A stretch of DNA of 64,000 nt from Lactobacillus sp. ESL0791. GTDB lineage: Bacteria; Bacillota; Bacilli; Lactobacillales; Lactobacillaceae. Below, piece after piece: positions 33,526 through 45,600 of this stretch. A program made the translations under genes and the position numbers. Location of the stretch: positions 2,170,001-2,234,000 of the forward strand of contig NZ_JAQTHU010000001.1 in assembly GCF_029433255.1 (NCBI RefSeq). Direction: 5' to 3'. How positions within the stretch are numbered: the first letter of the stretch is position 1; the number at the start of each line of letters is the position of its first letter. The notes below the pieces were generated by a model. The model did no database searches. It was not told the origin of the DNA and saw nothing but the letters and a program-made list of their open reading frames with translations.

Positions 33526-33941
33526 CATTGTCCTTTATAAAAGATAAGTAAAATCCACTTATATCAGCACATTATTATCATATTTATTTATAGAATAATT
33601 CATATTAGCTTAAATCAAGTTATAGATTTTATACTATACTTAAACATAAAATAGTTTTATATTAATGATTATATTTTTATATAATATATAATATACATGG
33701 TTTAATATTGGTATATCTAATATCAAAAAATTTACATATTCAACTAAGCAAAAGTAATTTTATATAAATAATTTATCATATAATAAACTATTTATAATAT
33801 TGCTTCCAAACAATAACCAAATTAAACTTTTAAAAAATTGGAGAAATTCAGGATACCGTAATTTGTAAAATTTCACACATTTTTATTTTTTCAAATCATT
33901 TCACTTACATTTCGTATCCAGTTAAGAAATTTATTAGTAAG

Positions 33942-33986
33942 CAAAAAAGAAACCAGTAAAGAATTTAAAAATCTTCATTGGTTTCT
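33942..33986 (-). terminator. Terminator of unit 2
   Basis: On the minus strand AGAAACCAATGAAGA pairs almost fully with TCTTTACTGGTTTCT and is followed by TTTTTGC. It lies about 35 nt after the B stop codon. Confidence 0.8.
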
Positions 33987-34021
33987 TTTCTAAAAATCGG
34001 AGTTTTCACTCAAACTCGCTA

Positions 34022-37000
34022 TTAACTTTTTTCAGTAATAAATTTATTCACTGCATCGGCCTTGATAAACTCGTTGATACCAATTGCGTAATACTTTCCG
34101 TGCTTTATTTTTACACGTGCGCCGTACGTCGTTATCTCAGTGCCTTCATAAATGGTCTTATCCGCAATCCGCTGACCCGATTTGTCATAAACATAACTTG
34201 TCTTAATCAGCTTGCGTTTCTGGCCATCAATATTGCCGGCTTTAACATATTGATTGCCTTCCAGATGGTAATAGAGTTTACCTTCCAACAAGGCTGTGCC
34301 ATAGGTTTTGACCTTAAGTCCCTGCTGCAAGACTCGGTTAGTAACCCGGTTAGCATCTTGATTATAAATATACGAATTATGCATCAGGATTGCTTCGTTA
34401 AGCGTAGGCCCAACCACCGTTACCTTTACCGGTACCGAAACAAATGTCCCGTTCGGATAACGAACGTTGACGAAGCTGCTGTATGTACCTTCCTTATCCG
34501 TTGCCGGAATATGATCTTTGTCCCAAACATATTCACAGCCGTCCGGCATTGCATTAACACTGGTCACGGCACCTTTGGCATATTCATTATGGGCCGCAAG
34601 GTCGGTATGCTGCGGGACGATGACGCTGCCTGAAAGCAGTTTGATTATTTTGGAATCTGCAGAATGAACAGCCTTAGGATCATCGCCTTTACTATAACCA
34701 ACTATAACTTTTACCGGTATGTTTTCACTAACTTCAGGCAGTCCTGCTTCTGAATCAGCAGGATAGTAGATCTTGAAACTACCAATTTGCGGATGTGTAC
34801 TATCTGCCAATGACAGATTTATTCCAGTAATTGTATCATCAATTGTGGCTCCAGTACTTGCAACCTTGTCGTAGTTCAGCAAAACTTGCTTGATCTCGTT
34901 AGGTCCAAAAACAGTATATCGATCCGCATGAATAGCATTATTACTGATTTCTCCCCTAACTAGCTCAAGAGGGATCTCAGTAAAGACCTGTTTCGAATTA
35001 TCTCCATAATTAACTGTCAGAGTAACAGTATCACCTGTTTGAGTTAATTCATAGGTTGGCGTTGTCGGTAAAGAACTAATTTTGCTGGTATCAAGATAAT
35101 AAGAAGCTATATCCTTTATATTATCTTCACTAAGATTCATGCCCGAACTGCCGAGGTAGGCTTTCTTTGGTTCGGCAGAAGGATTCAGCTGCGCACCAAC
35201 TAGAGTAATAGTAACAGGAACGAGCTGGAACGAGCCCCCGCCACGATTAAACGTAACTTTAATTGTTTTGTGAATCTTCTTCTCATTAGCATTGCCTAAA
35301 TTGGCAGCCGTTAAATCTGGAGCCCCGTCTTCCCAAGACAACTCATATTCTGAAGTACTAATATCGCCTCCACCAGTCTTCTCAACTTTGACCAAGCTGC
35401 TTAAAGGAACGTGCCCACCGACATTAACCGTTTGGTCAACAGGAGTACATACACTAACCGAAGCCCTAGTACCGATAGTCAGGCTAACTGGCAGGTATTG
35501 ATGGGTATTATCCGAATAGGTAACTTCAATTGCCGCGTTAATTGTACCATTAGCATCACCACTGTTTAAATATGGAAGGGTAAGCTCATCATGTGTAGGA
35601 TTATTCTTTACCCATTTATAGATAGGGTTAAAGTCAGCTGGCTTACTTGTTACTGCATCTATAGCGGCAGGCACCTGCCCCTGAGTATAAGAAAGATTAG
35701 CACTAGCAGTCGCTTTTTCAACGACAAACGGAATATTTGCAAGGGTATCTACAGAACTATCATTATAGACAATATCTATTTTATGGTTTTGCGTTGGCGA
35801 GCCAGCACTATCAGGTTCATCATCTGGATCCAAAGGAGACCCATTGCCTTTATGCCAAACTATCTTGGCAATTTTAGTAGACGGTGGTGTCACAAGGCCA
35901 CCACCACTACTTTCATGCAGTTGCAATAATGTATTCACGTTATTGACGCCATTAGAATTAGTGATTATTGGAACTAAACTATGCCCAGCACTATCAACTG
36001 CTTCACCCGTACCAGAATCCGTTGCATGGATAATAATCTTTTGGCCCGAAATCCATGAAGGCGTATAAGTATCGCTATCAGCTAGTACTTCCAATTTAAC
36101 TTTAACTGCCTGCTTTGTACGGTCATGGTAATTAATTATAATATATGCATCTTCACCAGGGCTTGGTTGTGAAGAACTAACATCGGGAAGTTCATTAGAT
36201 TTCCCGTCTTTAGACCAACTATACGATGTTGTATAAAATGGATTAATCCCAGCACTGTCTAGAGCAGCTAAAGCCGAAGTCGGATCCAGCTGATCCGAAT
36301 GATTAACGTGAATACTAGTTGTTGAGCCAGACGGCCTCCCAGCAGAAAGGTTTACTCTGATATCAGGCCCACCATCTCTACTCCCCCGGCCTATGGTTGT
36401 AGTAGATGGATTTAAAGGTGTAGCAGAATCTGAATCATCATCTTGATAAGTTATCTTGATCATTTTAGCTACATTATTATTCCCAGGCTGTAAATCACTG
36501 CTTGACGGCTCGGTTTCCCATTCAATCTTCTTAATAATTTCGGATAAGTTAGTAGCTGCGGGCCCACCACTACGTGGCGTGACAGTGAGGAAACTGCTCC
36601 ATGTACTGTGATCGGTAAATTCGGGTGGATCAACAAAAGATTTATCATGTGGATTAGTAGGAGAAGTTTTTTCGTGCATATGCAGTAACCCAGCACTATT
36701 AAAGTTTATTTTATACGCTAGTGCATAATTTTTCACCACCAACAACGGCCATGTTGATGGTTTCTTTATTATTTGATAACCATCAGAGTCACCGTTAGCT
36801 GTCGTATAATCAATTCGGATACCAACATCAGACATATCGCTTGTAGTTGTTATATCACTCTTCAAAAGCGCTCTCCAGTTATTGCCATCTTTTTTTGCCC
36901 AACTATAAGCTAGGCTCCACTTGCCCCATTTATTAGGTGCTGACCCACCATCTATTTGCAGCGCATCTTTAGCCTTGTCAGGACTCGGCAACGCACCTGC

Positions 37001-39670
37001 CTGGATATATTGCTGGGTTGTCGGCACGATATTGGGAAGCTGGATAATGACGGGAACATCGGCTGTACTTCCATCACCAAAAGTTACTTCAACTACGGCG
37101 TTACCTCTTTGGCTGCTTGGATCATAATTTGTTGCAGTAGGGATAATTACACCCTTAGTACCATGATGATCAGGATTAGTATCAGAAGCAGGAACAGGAT
37201 CAGCAATCACACCGCCTGACACTACAGTCCCTGTTCTATCCATTTTCTGGCCATATTCCCAAGTAATCTTTTGAATGATTCCTTTGGACGAATCAAAATA
37301 ATCTTCAGTACCCTGTAAAGAAGCAATAGGCAGTACAGGCCGACTGCTGTCATCACTATCGACAAATCCTACTGAACTTAAGTTCTCAAGCTTATCAGAT
37401 ATAAAGGGGGCACTTATAGCAGGCTCACTTATATCTATATGTGCCTCAACAGTTGGGCCAGCAGTCGCTAGTGCATAGCGGGTATTATCGTGTCTATGTA
37501 CTTCCAAAATATAAGTATGATTTGTATCGCTTCTACCAGAAGCAGGGGCATAGCGGGTTTTTAAATTATCAAGAGATATTGTCGTATCACTTCCAACACC
37601 TCCAACAACCGTAAGAGGTAAGCCCAAGGTATCAAAACCGGTCCAAGCATTGCTATCAATCCTAAAATCACCTAAAGTTAAGTGCAAAAGATTATTGTGA
37701 TCATCCGCAGTGCCGATTCCTGAAAACATTGAACTCATGTGGGTACCAGGTGACGTAGTAAAATGCTGCACCCCATTTAGACCCAAATTTAACTTCTCTA
37801 ACGTGCTGGCACCAGCAAACATATTGGACATATCAGTAACCTGGCTAGTGTCCCAAGCACTTAGATCTAATTCCTTTAGCGGATCCACGCGCTCAGACAT
37901 CTTAGGCTTTTTGGTTAAGCTGCCGATACCCGCGAACATCGAAGTAGCATTATGAAGGTTACCGGTATTCCAATTACTAAGACCAATGTTCGTCAACGAC
38001 GACTGCATAAGGTTATTGGTACCATAAAACATTTGCTCAGCATGTGCAACGTGGCCCATATCCCATGTATGTACACCTCCATCAGAATATTTAATGGTCT
38101 GTAAATTGGTATCGCCTGAAAACATATGGTAAGTCGAATAGTTAGTGCGAGTATTCCAATTTGAACCTAATATAATCTCCTGAAGCGAACTGTCGTCTTC
38201 AAACATGCGGGCCATCCCATAATATTTATACGCAGAACCTACTTGAGTTGTATCTCCGGGAGCATAGCCATCATAATTTTCTTGTGCAAGATTACGGGTA
38301 TCCCATGTATGCAAATCTAATTTTGTAAGTTTAGGATCATTACGAAACATATTAGCCATATTGGTAACTTGACTAACATCAAAGGTTGGATTATCAAGTC
38401 CAATTAAATTCTCTAAGTTAGTAAAACCAGAAAACGCACTATCTTCATTGCTACTATAAGTAGCATTACCAAAATTAGTAACACCAGTAGTATCTAACTG
38501 ACTGACATCTAAGGTCTTTAAGCTACTCTTAAAATAATAAAAAGCATTATAAGGCAAATTACTTATCCTAATTCTAGGTAAAACCAATTTTGTTAGATGA
38601 GTGTCATTATAAAATGTACCCGAATTTAAATATAAAATATTACGAGAAGCTGAAGCTGTACCATTTATACTACCAGCCATCGTTAAAGTTTTTAATGCTT
38701 TGTTATTATAAAACATCTGGTCTATGCTTTGAACATTAGTCATATCCCAACCATCAAGATTTAGATCAAGCAGCCTCTCATCACCAGAAAACATACTATT
38801 CATATTTTGAACAGCACTGGTATCGACCTCGTTCAAACCTTCTATTCCTTTAAGTCCAGATATACCAGCAAACTTGCTGCTGGAATTCGCATTTAGCTTG
38901 ATTCGACCATTGGTTGTATTATCAAAGTCGATTTCCTTAATTGCTGTCTCACCAACAACACCACGAATTCCGGATAGATTAAGAACTGAGGTGGAAGAAA
39001 GAGTGTTATTAGACCCAGCTGTACCCGTATAAGTCAGTGCTTTAGTCCCGCTGTCGTAAGTCCACGAGCAATCCCCATCGGTTCCACTTATCTCTGAACG
39101 GGGAACAATTTCATCCTGAGCTTCCACTTCAGCTGGTAATTTCTCTGCACCAGCAACAGCAGGTGTAGACCCAACTGACGCCGCAGAATCTGCTGCAGCA
39201 CTGCCCACGCCAGTGCTTGCTGCAGTCGAAGCAGGTGCAGCTGCAGCTGATGATGCCGCAGAAGTTGCAGCACTGCCTGTGCTACTGCCAGCCGCACCGC
39301 TCTCCGCCGTGCTTGTGCTGCTTGCAGCAGCGCTGCTGGTACTGCCCTGTGATTCTTCTGGTACTTCCAGTTCACCCCTTAAAAAGGATGTTAATCCGGC
39401 ATATGTGGCCAGGTCGGCCTGCTTAGATTTAACAGGTACAGCCTCCTTCTGCTTAGTGGCTGTTTCACTTGTTTTATTAGCCGTTACATTTGTTTCATCT
39501 GTCCCTTTAATTGTGTCCGCCTTAACCACTTGGCTATTAGCCTGAATGAAGCTGAAACCTAAAAGAACTGAAGTCGTACCTATTGTCAATTTACGCAGGG
39601 AAAAATGTTCCTGCTTATGCTGCAGTTCGCTTTTTCTTTTTCGTTCATTACTATTATTTTTGCTTAACAC
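34022..39670 (-). CDS. Unit 2 B-type giant surface protein (YSIRK, DUF285, Rib-like, 2x SLAP)
   Basis: 1882 residues from GTG 39670 (GGAGG 8 nt upstream); an upstream TTG in frame would place the Shine-Dalgarno inside the gene and is rejected. It has a YSIRK signal (FSLRKLTIG), the DLATYAGLTSFLRG motif (86-99), a long Ser/Ala/Thr-rich linker to about 190 that is probably extended, DUF285 repeats about 257-677, a cap, beta modules and two SLAP repeats (about 1760-1882). The last roughly 200 residues differ from the unit 1 B protein at only about six positions. It ends in a short extra tail after KADAVN (KFITEKS) where the unit 1 copy stops. It follows its A partner by 23 nt. Predicted wall-bound protein; ligand unknown. 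Confidence 0.92.
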   Translation of the reverse strand: MLSKNNSNERKRKSELQHKQEHFSLRKLTIGTTSVLLGFSFIQANSQVVKADTIKGTDETNVTANKTSETATKQKEAVPVKSKQADLATYAGLTSFLRGELEVPEESQGSTSSAAASSTSTAESGAAGSSTGSAATSAASSAAAAPASTAASTGVGSAAADSAASVGSTPAVAGAEKLPAEVEAQDEIVPRSEISGTDGDCSWTYDSGTKALTYTGTAGSNNTLSSTSVLNLSGIRGVVGETAIKEIDFDNTTNGRIKLNANSSSKFAGISGLKGIEGLNEVDTSAVQNMNSMFSGDERLLDLNLDGWDMTNVQSIDQMFYNNKALKTLTMAGSINGTASASRNILYLNSGTFYNDTHLTKLVLPRIRISNLPYNAFYYFKSSLKTLDVSQLDTTGVTNFGNATYSSNEDSAFSGFTNLENLIGLDNPTFDVSQVTNMANMFRNDPKLTKLDLHTWDTRNLAQENYDGYAPGDTTQVGSAYKYYGMARMFEDDSSLQEIILGSNWNTRTNYSTYHMFSGDTNLQTIKYSDGGVHTWDMGHVAHAEQMFYGTNNLMQSSLTNIGLSNWNTGNLHNATSMFAGIGSLTKKPKMSERVDPLKELDLSAWDTSQVTDMSNMFAGASTLEKLNLGLNGVQHFTTSPGTHMSSMFSGIGTADDHNNLLHLTLGDFRIDSNAWTGFDTLGLPLTVVGGVGSDTTISLDNLKTRYAPASGRSDTNHTYILEVHRHDNTRYALATAGPTVEAHIDISEPAISAPFISDKLENLSSVGFVDSDDSSRPVLPIASLQGTEDYFDSSKGIIQKITWEYGQKMDRTGTVVSGGVIADPVPASDTNPDHHGTKGVIIPTATNYDPSSQRGNAVVEVTFGDGSTADVPVIIQLPNIVPTTQQYIQAGALPSPDKAKDALQIDGGSAPNKWGKWSLAYSWAKKDGNNWRALLKSDITTTSDMSDVGIRIDYTTANGDSDGYQIIKKPSTWPLLVVKNYALAYKINFNSAGLLHMHEKTSPTNPHDKSFVDPPEFTDHSTWSSFLTVTPRSGGPAATNLSEIIKKIEWETEPSSSDLQPGNNNVAKMIKITYQDDDSDSATPLNPSTTTIGRGSRDGGPDIRVNLSAGRPSGSTTSIHVNHSDQLDPTSALAALDSAGINPFYTTSYSWSKDGKSNELPDVSSSQPSPGEDAYIIINYHDRTKQAVKVKLEVLADSDTYTPSWISGQKIIIHATDSGTGEAVDSAGHSLVPIITNSNGVNNVNTLLQLHESSGGGLVTPPSTKIAKIVWHKGNGSPLDPDDEPDSAGSPTQNHKIDIVYNDSSVDTLANIPFVVEKATASANLSYTQGQVPAAIDAVTSKPADFNPIYKWVKNNPTHDELTLPYLNSGDANGTINAAIEVTYSDNTHQYLPVSLTIGTRASVSVCTPVDQTVNVGGHVPLSSLVKVEKTGGGDISTSEYELSWEDGAPDLTAANLGNANEKKIHKTIKVTFNRGGGSFQLVPVTITLVGAQLNPSAEPKKAYLGSSGMNLSEDNIKDIASYYLDTSKISSLPTTPTYELTQTGDTVTLTVNYGDNSKQVFTEIPLELVRGEISNNAIHADRYTVFGPNEIKQVLLNYDKVASTGATIDDTITGINLSLADSTHPQIGSFKIYYPADSEAGLPEVSENIPVKVIVGYSKGDDPKAVHSADSKIIKLLSGSVIVPQHTDLAAHNEYAKGAVTSVNAMPDGCEYVWDKDHIPATDKEGTYSSFVNVRYPNGTFVSVPVKVTVVGPTLNEAILMHNSYIYNQDANRVTNRVLQQGLKVKTYGTALLEGKLYYHLEGNQYVKAGNIDGQKRKLIKTSYVYDKSGQRIADKTIYEGTEITTYGARVKIKHGKYYAIGINEFIKADAVNKFITEKS

Positions 39671-39678
39671 GATGCGTT

Positions 39679-39683
39679 CCTCC
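39679..39683 (-). promoter_or_regulatory. Shine-Dalgarno of the unit 2 B gene
   Basis: GGAGG 8 nt before GTG 39670, in the 23-nt A-B gap. It decides against the longer in-frame TTG start at 39685. Confidence 0.82.
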
Positions 39684-39693
39684 AAATCCTATC

Positions 39694-42600
39694 TTATTTC
39701 AGCTTGCTGGCTTTAACGTATTGGTTATCGCCAATAACGTAACAGCTGACGCCTTTAATCTTGACAGCCTTGCCGTAAACAGAAACCTTGCTGCCCTTAT
39801 GCAGCTTTTTGCCCGTTGCCTTACCGTAACGATCAACCACGCTAGCTTGATGCTTTATGTGACGTTTAACAGCATCAATATTACTTGCCAGCAAAAATTC
39901 ATCGTTATCCAAAACGTAATACTGCTTATGCTTAATCGTTGTCTTACCGTAAGTTACGACACTGGACCCAGCCTTCAGAATTGCCTTGCTCTTGCGTTTG
40001 CCGTTTTTATTGTAGAAGTAGGCAGCATGCATGGTTTCCTTCTTGACACCGCCTGAAGTATCACTATTTCCATGAACTGTCGGATCAATCCAGGTATCAG
40101 ATGCCGGCGGGAAATTAGCAGCGGGTACGTATTTATTATCATCAATCAGATAGTATTTCTGCCCTTTGATCATGACCGGGGTACCATACGTAGTAACACC
40201 GGTTCCCGCATAAATTACTTGATCATTGGTTTGTTGACCGTATTTATCGTAAACATGGGCTGTCGAGTCCAACTTACGTTTCTTGCCCACAACGTTGCTG
40301 GCTTTAATATAATACTTGTCAGCCTCAATAATGTAGTACATCCGGTTATTGATTAGAGCCGTCCCGTATGTCTTAACCGTTGAGCCGCTCTGCAAAGTTT
40401 GGCCGTTGACCCGCTTGCCCTGCTTATCGTAAAGGTAAGCGTTGTGTTTCAAGACAATGTCGCTTTCTTGTGGATCACTCACGTTAACCTTAACGGGAAT
40501 TGAGTCGACAGAACCATCTGGATAATTAACCGTGACAAATGTCTTGTCCGTTTTGTCCTTAGTAGAAGTATTAGCTGTGCTGGTTGTGTCCCAAGTGTAA
40601 TTCGTGCCGGCCGGCATTTCATTCGCATTAGTAACAGCTTGATCCGCATAATTATTGTGCGATGGAAGATCCGTATATTGCGGTACCTGAACGCCACCAA
40701 CATTCGGGTGGAAGTTAGCGGCCATTGAATTATCTACCGGTCGTACATTGACCTTGACTGTTACCGGAACTGCAAAACTGCCGTTGAAATCAGAAAATGC
40801 AGGGTCACCAGACGCGTAATTAAGAATAGCTTGGCCCGTTTGGGTACCAGTTTGATTGAAATTAATTCCAGAAAGCTCATCAGTCATCGTCATTCCCGGA
40901 ATACTTGCTAGTTCACTGTAATTAGCGAGCACTTGCTGGGCAGTTATGGTGTTGCCCTGGTAAGTTGTAGCCTGCTGGGTAACTGGCCTAATGACTTTAA
41001 ATGGAACATTTGGAAGCGTCTGTGTAATACCATCATTATAATGAACCGTTATTTTTGCTTTACTATCATTTAACTTAATCGTGTATGTCGGGGCATAGCT
41101 GCCGAGCTTGCTAGAGTTAACATAATAATTGATAATATCTGCTTGTTCATCTGCAGATAAGGCAGCATCATTCAGATAAAGCGTCTTAGCAGTATCACTG
41201 TTCTTAAGAACTGCACCATTAATTGTTACCGGAACAGGCACGGTAAGCTGCGAGCCGTCCTTGTTAAAAGTAATGCGCGCTGCTGCATTCACATCTTTAG
41301 TACCATCATCTTTTAATCCAGCGGCACTTGTATCCGGTTGTGTTTGCCAAACAATTTGGTAATCATTTGCACCTTGGCCTTCCGCTAATGAACCATGATT
41401 AGTAACATATGAATGCACATTAAAGTTATTAGGGTCAACACCGACATGGGTAGTTAAGCTATTAGGTGTAAATTCACCCGCATGCTGATCAGCCATTGTT
41501 TGTAAGATTAAAGTTACCGGCAAGTATTGGTGAGTACCATCATGATAAGTGACTTCAACTGCGGCTGCAATATTACCCGTAGCATCATTTACTGCTAATT
41601 CCTGATGGCTGGATGCATCAACCCACTTATAATCAGCATCATTGAGGCCGTAACTAGCTGGTGCTTTTGTTCCATGAGCATTTAGAAAATCTGCTGCAGG
41701 CGGAACTTGACCATCCGGATACGTATATTTTGCATAATGTACTTGACTAACCGGATCCGTATCTGTAGGCGGAACTGTGGCACCCTCAATAGTAACGGGA
41801 ACAGTAATTGGAGCACTTATTGAACCATCCTGGTACGTAGCCTGCAGCATAGCATCCTCAGGCGTAGAGCTGATGTCATCACTAGTATACCCAGGAACAC
41901 TACCGGTTGTACTTGCCCAATCAACTGTCCTAATGTCACCAATTGGGATAGGGGCTGGAGGTGTACCATACGTAAGATGGTTTTTGATAGTATTAAAATC
42001 TAAAATAGGCACAGCTGTGGTGTCATCTGCAGCATGAATAGAAAATCTGGTTGAGTTGTCATATTTTACATTGTTATATCTCGTTGACGTATCATTTACC
42101 TTTAAGATGACAGGAACTGCTTGGGTCGTTCCATCATGATAATCAATAATGATAAAATCATGCTGAATGCCGCCAGTAGCGGTGCTAGGTTCATTTACCC
42201 GATCAGGTAAAGTCGACCACTTGAAGTCGTTATTATTCAATGAGTATCTATTACTTATAGCAGTAACACTGTCCGGATCTAATGCATCAACAGCAGCATA
42301 AGTAGTAGCCAATGGCCTATTAGCATCTATACCAACGGTCGCACTAAGCGCAGAATCATTACTCTTACCACCATACGTCTTCACTTTAACCCAGACACCT
42401 GCTCCTTGTGAGCGATCAGTATAATAGGCAACAATTTGACAATTACTGCCACCGCCAGCACCATTGTCAATAACTGTTGGAGCACCACCACTTGCCCAAT
42501 CTAAGTGATCAATAATCCTATCAACACTTACATCAAGAGGATGATCAACATTTGTAAAACCCGATGCGGCGTCAGTGACCATAATTAAGTTTGTCATATC

Positions 42601-45600
42601 AGTCACGTTGGTCCCGGATTTAGAGAAAGCCTTCGGCTTTGGTACAACAAGTGTGCCGCTGTCGCCGATTGCATGCGTTGCTATGCTTCTAGCAACAGGG
42701 GGGACTCCATCCGTAACAATTGAAATTGGGAATTCATCGGAATATTGATTTACCAGCAGGGTAACCGGTATAACTTCGTAACCGTCATCTCTTTGATCAA
42801 TTTTATTAGTATAACTAATTTTAACTGCAACATGAAGATCACCTGCGCTACTTACATCATTATCCTCTAAAGGTGAGAGATCATGCTCGCCTTTAACCCA
42901 AGAATAGGTCAAGTCTGATTTGCCCCATTCTGTTGGATGCGGATTTCCGAGATCACTAGTTTTGACTGCAGCTCTTGCCTGAGTATCATCTGGCGATATG
43001 CCAATAGCAGTAACTTCCTGCATGTCACCAACGCCAAAGTTTGGCAATTCAATCTTAACTGGCACGTTACCTTTAGTACCATCACCGTATGTTACTTGAA
43101 TTACCGCATTCCCTTTATCGGCAGCTGGGGTATTTTTTGCATCAGCAACTATCTTACCATCTTGATCAAGAACGCCGCCGCTAGGGACAACGTTCCCCTC
43201 GGAATCCATTGACCACCTTTTGACGGGATCAAGCAACCATTTTACAGAATCAATTGCTTTCTTATCTGGATTAATGTCATCAGTTTTACTTATTAAATCA
43301 TTATAAGATTTTGAAGTACCATCTTCTCTATCTGTAAACGAAAGCAATTCAGACATTGGGTATTGCGTAAGATTGTTTACATAAAAATGTTGATTCATAT
43401 GTGCCTGAATCACAACTGTCTGCGGTTCATAACGCTCATTGTCGGCACCATGCGACCGTAAAATATAGGTGATTGTCCCCACAGGGCACCCTGCATCACT
43501 ATTCGGATTATACAATGACTTAAATTCAGCCAAAGTATAGGAATTGCCATTAGGGTGATTATCATCTATGCTATCGCCCTTGGCCTGTATATTCATCCAC
43601 TTAAAGTTGCCAAAAGCATTAGGATTTATTTTAAATTGGCCCAGTGTCAATTTAAAGGTTTGAACACTAGAATCAGCGCCCATATTATTAAACATATTCG
43701 ACATCCTAGAATATATGTTACTAGTAAAGGAATTTATGTCGACAAAACTACTTATGTCTAGTTCTTTAAGCTTCTTGGTATCACTAAACATATTTAATAA
43801 GCCACTATTCCATGGCGGAGTAACTCCACACAGTGTGCCGTCAGACCAATAATCCGGTGTATTCGCATACGATGTTATACTTTTGGTAGTCCAGTTTGAG
43901 CCTAATTTTAATGCAGTCAAAGATTCAGCACCATTGAACATATTATTCATATTTTGCACTTTACTGGTATTAAAATTATCAACAAAGTCTAAATTAGTAA
44001 TTTTGGCATCACCATTAAACATATTAGACATATTTGTAACATTAGAAGTATCCCATCTTGCACCGTTATTATCTATGGTAGTTAAATTCTTATTATCGTT
44101 AAACATGGCTACCATACCATTGAGGTGATGTATGCCGGAACCACCATTAGTACCAACATTACTTGTATCCCAATTAGGACCAAGCTTTAAAGTAGTCAGA
44201 CCTTCAGCACCAGAAAACATATAGTTCATGTCTGTCACACTGCTAGTATTCCAGCCGCTTAGATCTAAATCACTATCACTGCCTAATTTCTTGGCATTAT
44301 AAAACATTGAATTCATATACTGCACATTAGAGGTCTTCCATTGACTAACATCGCCAATCTTGGTCAAGGCCGTAGTGCCAGCAAACATGTAACTCATATC
44401 GGTAACATAACGCGTATTCCAGCTGCTAACACTAAAACCGCATTTAACCGTAGAAGAACTAGGGCGGTAAAGAGACCCAGGGTCAGAAACAATATCATCG
44501 AGCACCTCAGTAGTACCATCAGCGGTCAGACTTACACAGTCAGCAAACATGAAAGACATATTTTCAGTAAAATTAGTATTGAAATGAGTCACATCCAAAT
44601 TATTTAATAATTTATCGCCATCAAACAAGTGCGACATATCAGTTACGGTACTGGTATCTATTCCCGTGATATCTATATACCTTAGTCCAGTTTCCGGTGT
44701 AACTGGTGAACCAGACGCAGGAGTGTACATCTTGGCAAACATATATGACATATCATTTAAGTTGCTTGCATTATATTTTAAGACCAGATCCTTTATCTTA
44801 CTATCACCATAAAACATGTACGACATAGTTGATACTGTTGAAGTTTTAAAGTCTGCAATTCCGTTAGCATCTACCGAAGCCCCTGTTAAACTTGTGCAGC
44901 CATAAAACATATAACTCATATCGGCCAAATGACTATTAATCCAGCCGCCTTTAAAGTCTATATTGTTCAAGCTAGTACAATTCTTAAACATTCCTTGCAT
45001 TGTAGTTACTTTACCAGTATTCCAATAAGTACCTGAAGAATTCAAGGTAAAGGCAGTTGGCGCACCGGGGGTTGAACCGTCATGAATCGTAGTTGAATTT
45101 AACTTAGTGCAGTTATAAAACATATAACTCATTCTTGTAACATTTGTAGTGTCCCATGAATGAATGTCTAAATCTTCTAAATTGCTACAACCTGCAAACA
45201 TCCGATCCATGGTGTTAGTTCTATTATCCGGATAAGTCTCTGCTGTATCACTAACATCCCAATGAGAGTCTGGACCATCTGTATAAGCATGTAAATCCAA
45301 CTTCTTTAAGCTGGTACAGTTATAAAACATAAACTGCATACCATCATAAAAGCTCTCTACCCATCCGCTTGGATTGTTATCTGTATATTGTGTGTTTGAT
45401 CCTCTAACTTTACTAGTATTCCATTTACCGATATTCAGAGTATCAGTGCCATCATTGCCTAATTGCTTGCAATCTTGAAACATTTGGGCCATGTTCTGCA
45501 CATTACTGGTGTTCCAATTACTGATGTTTAGCTTCTTTAACTGATTGCAGTTCTCAAACATTTCCTTCATATTGGCTACATTGCCGGTATTCCAACTAGA

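Larger units (their letters stand above)
33447..34021. other. Intergenic region between units 2 and 3
   Basis: 575 bp, very AT-rich, no gene. It contains the unit 2 terminator and the unit 3 promoter. Only the first roughly 90 bp next to the unit 3 start resemble the intergenic regions of units 4 and 5; the 192-bp inverted-repeat element is absent. Confidence 0.75.

Noticed and set aside
39671..39685. Five-codon N-terminal extension (TTG start) of the unit 2 B gene, and the same at 54639-54653
   Set aside because: The extension covers the Shine-Dalgarno itself. All four B genes share the GTG start 8-9 nt after GGAGG.
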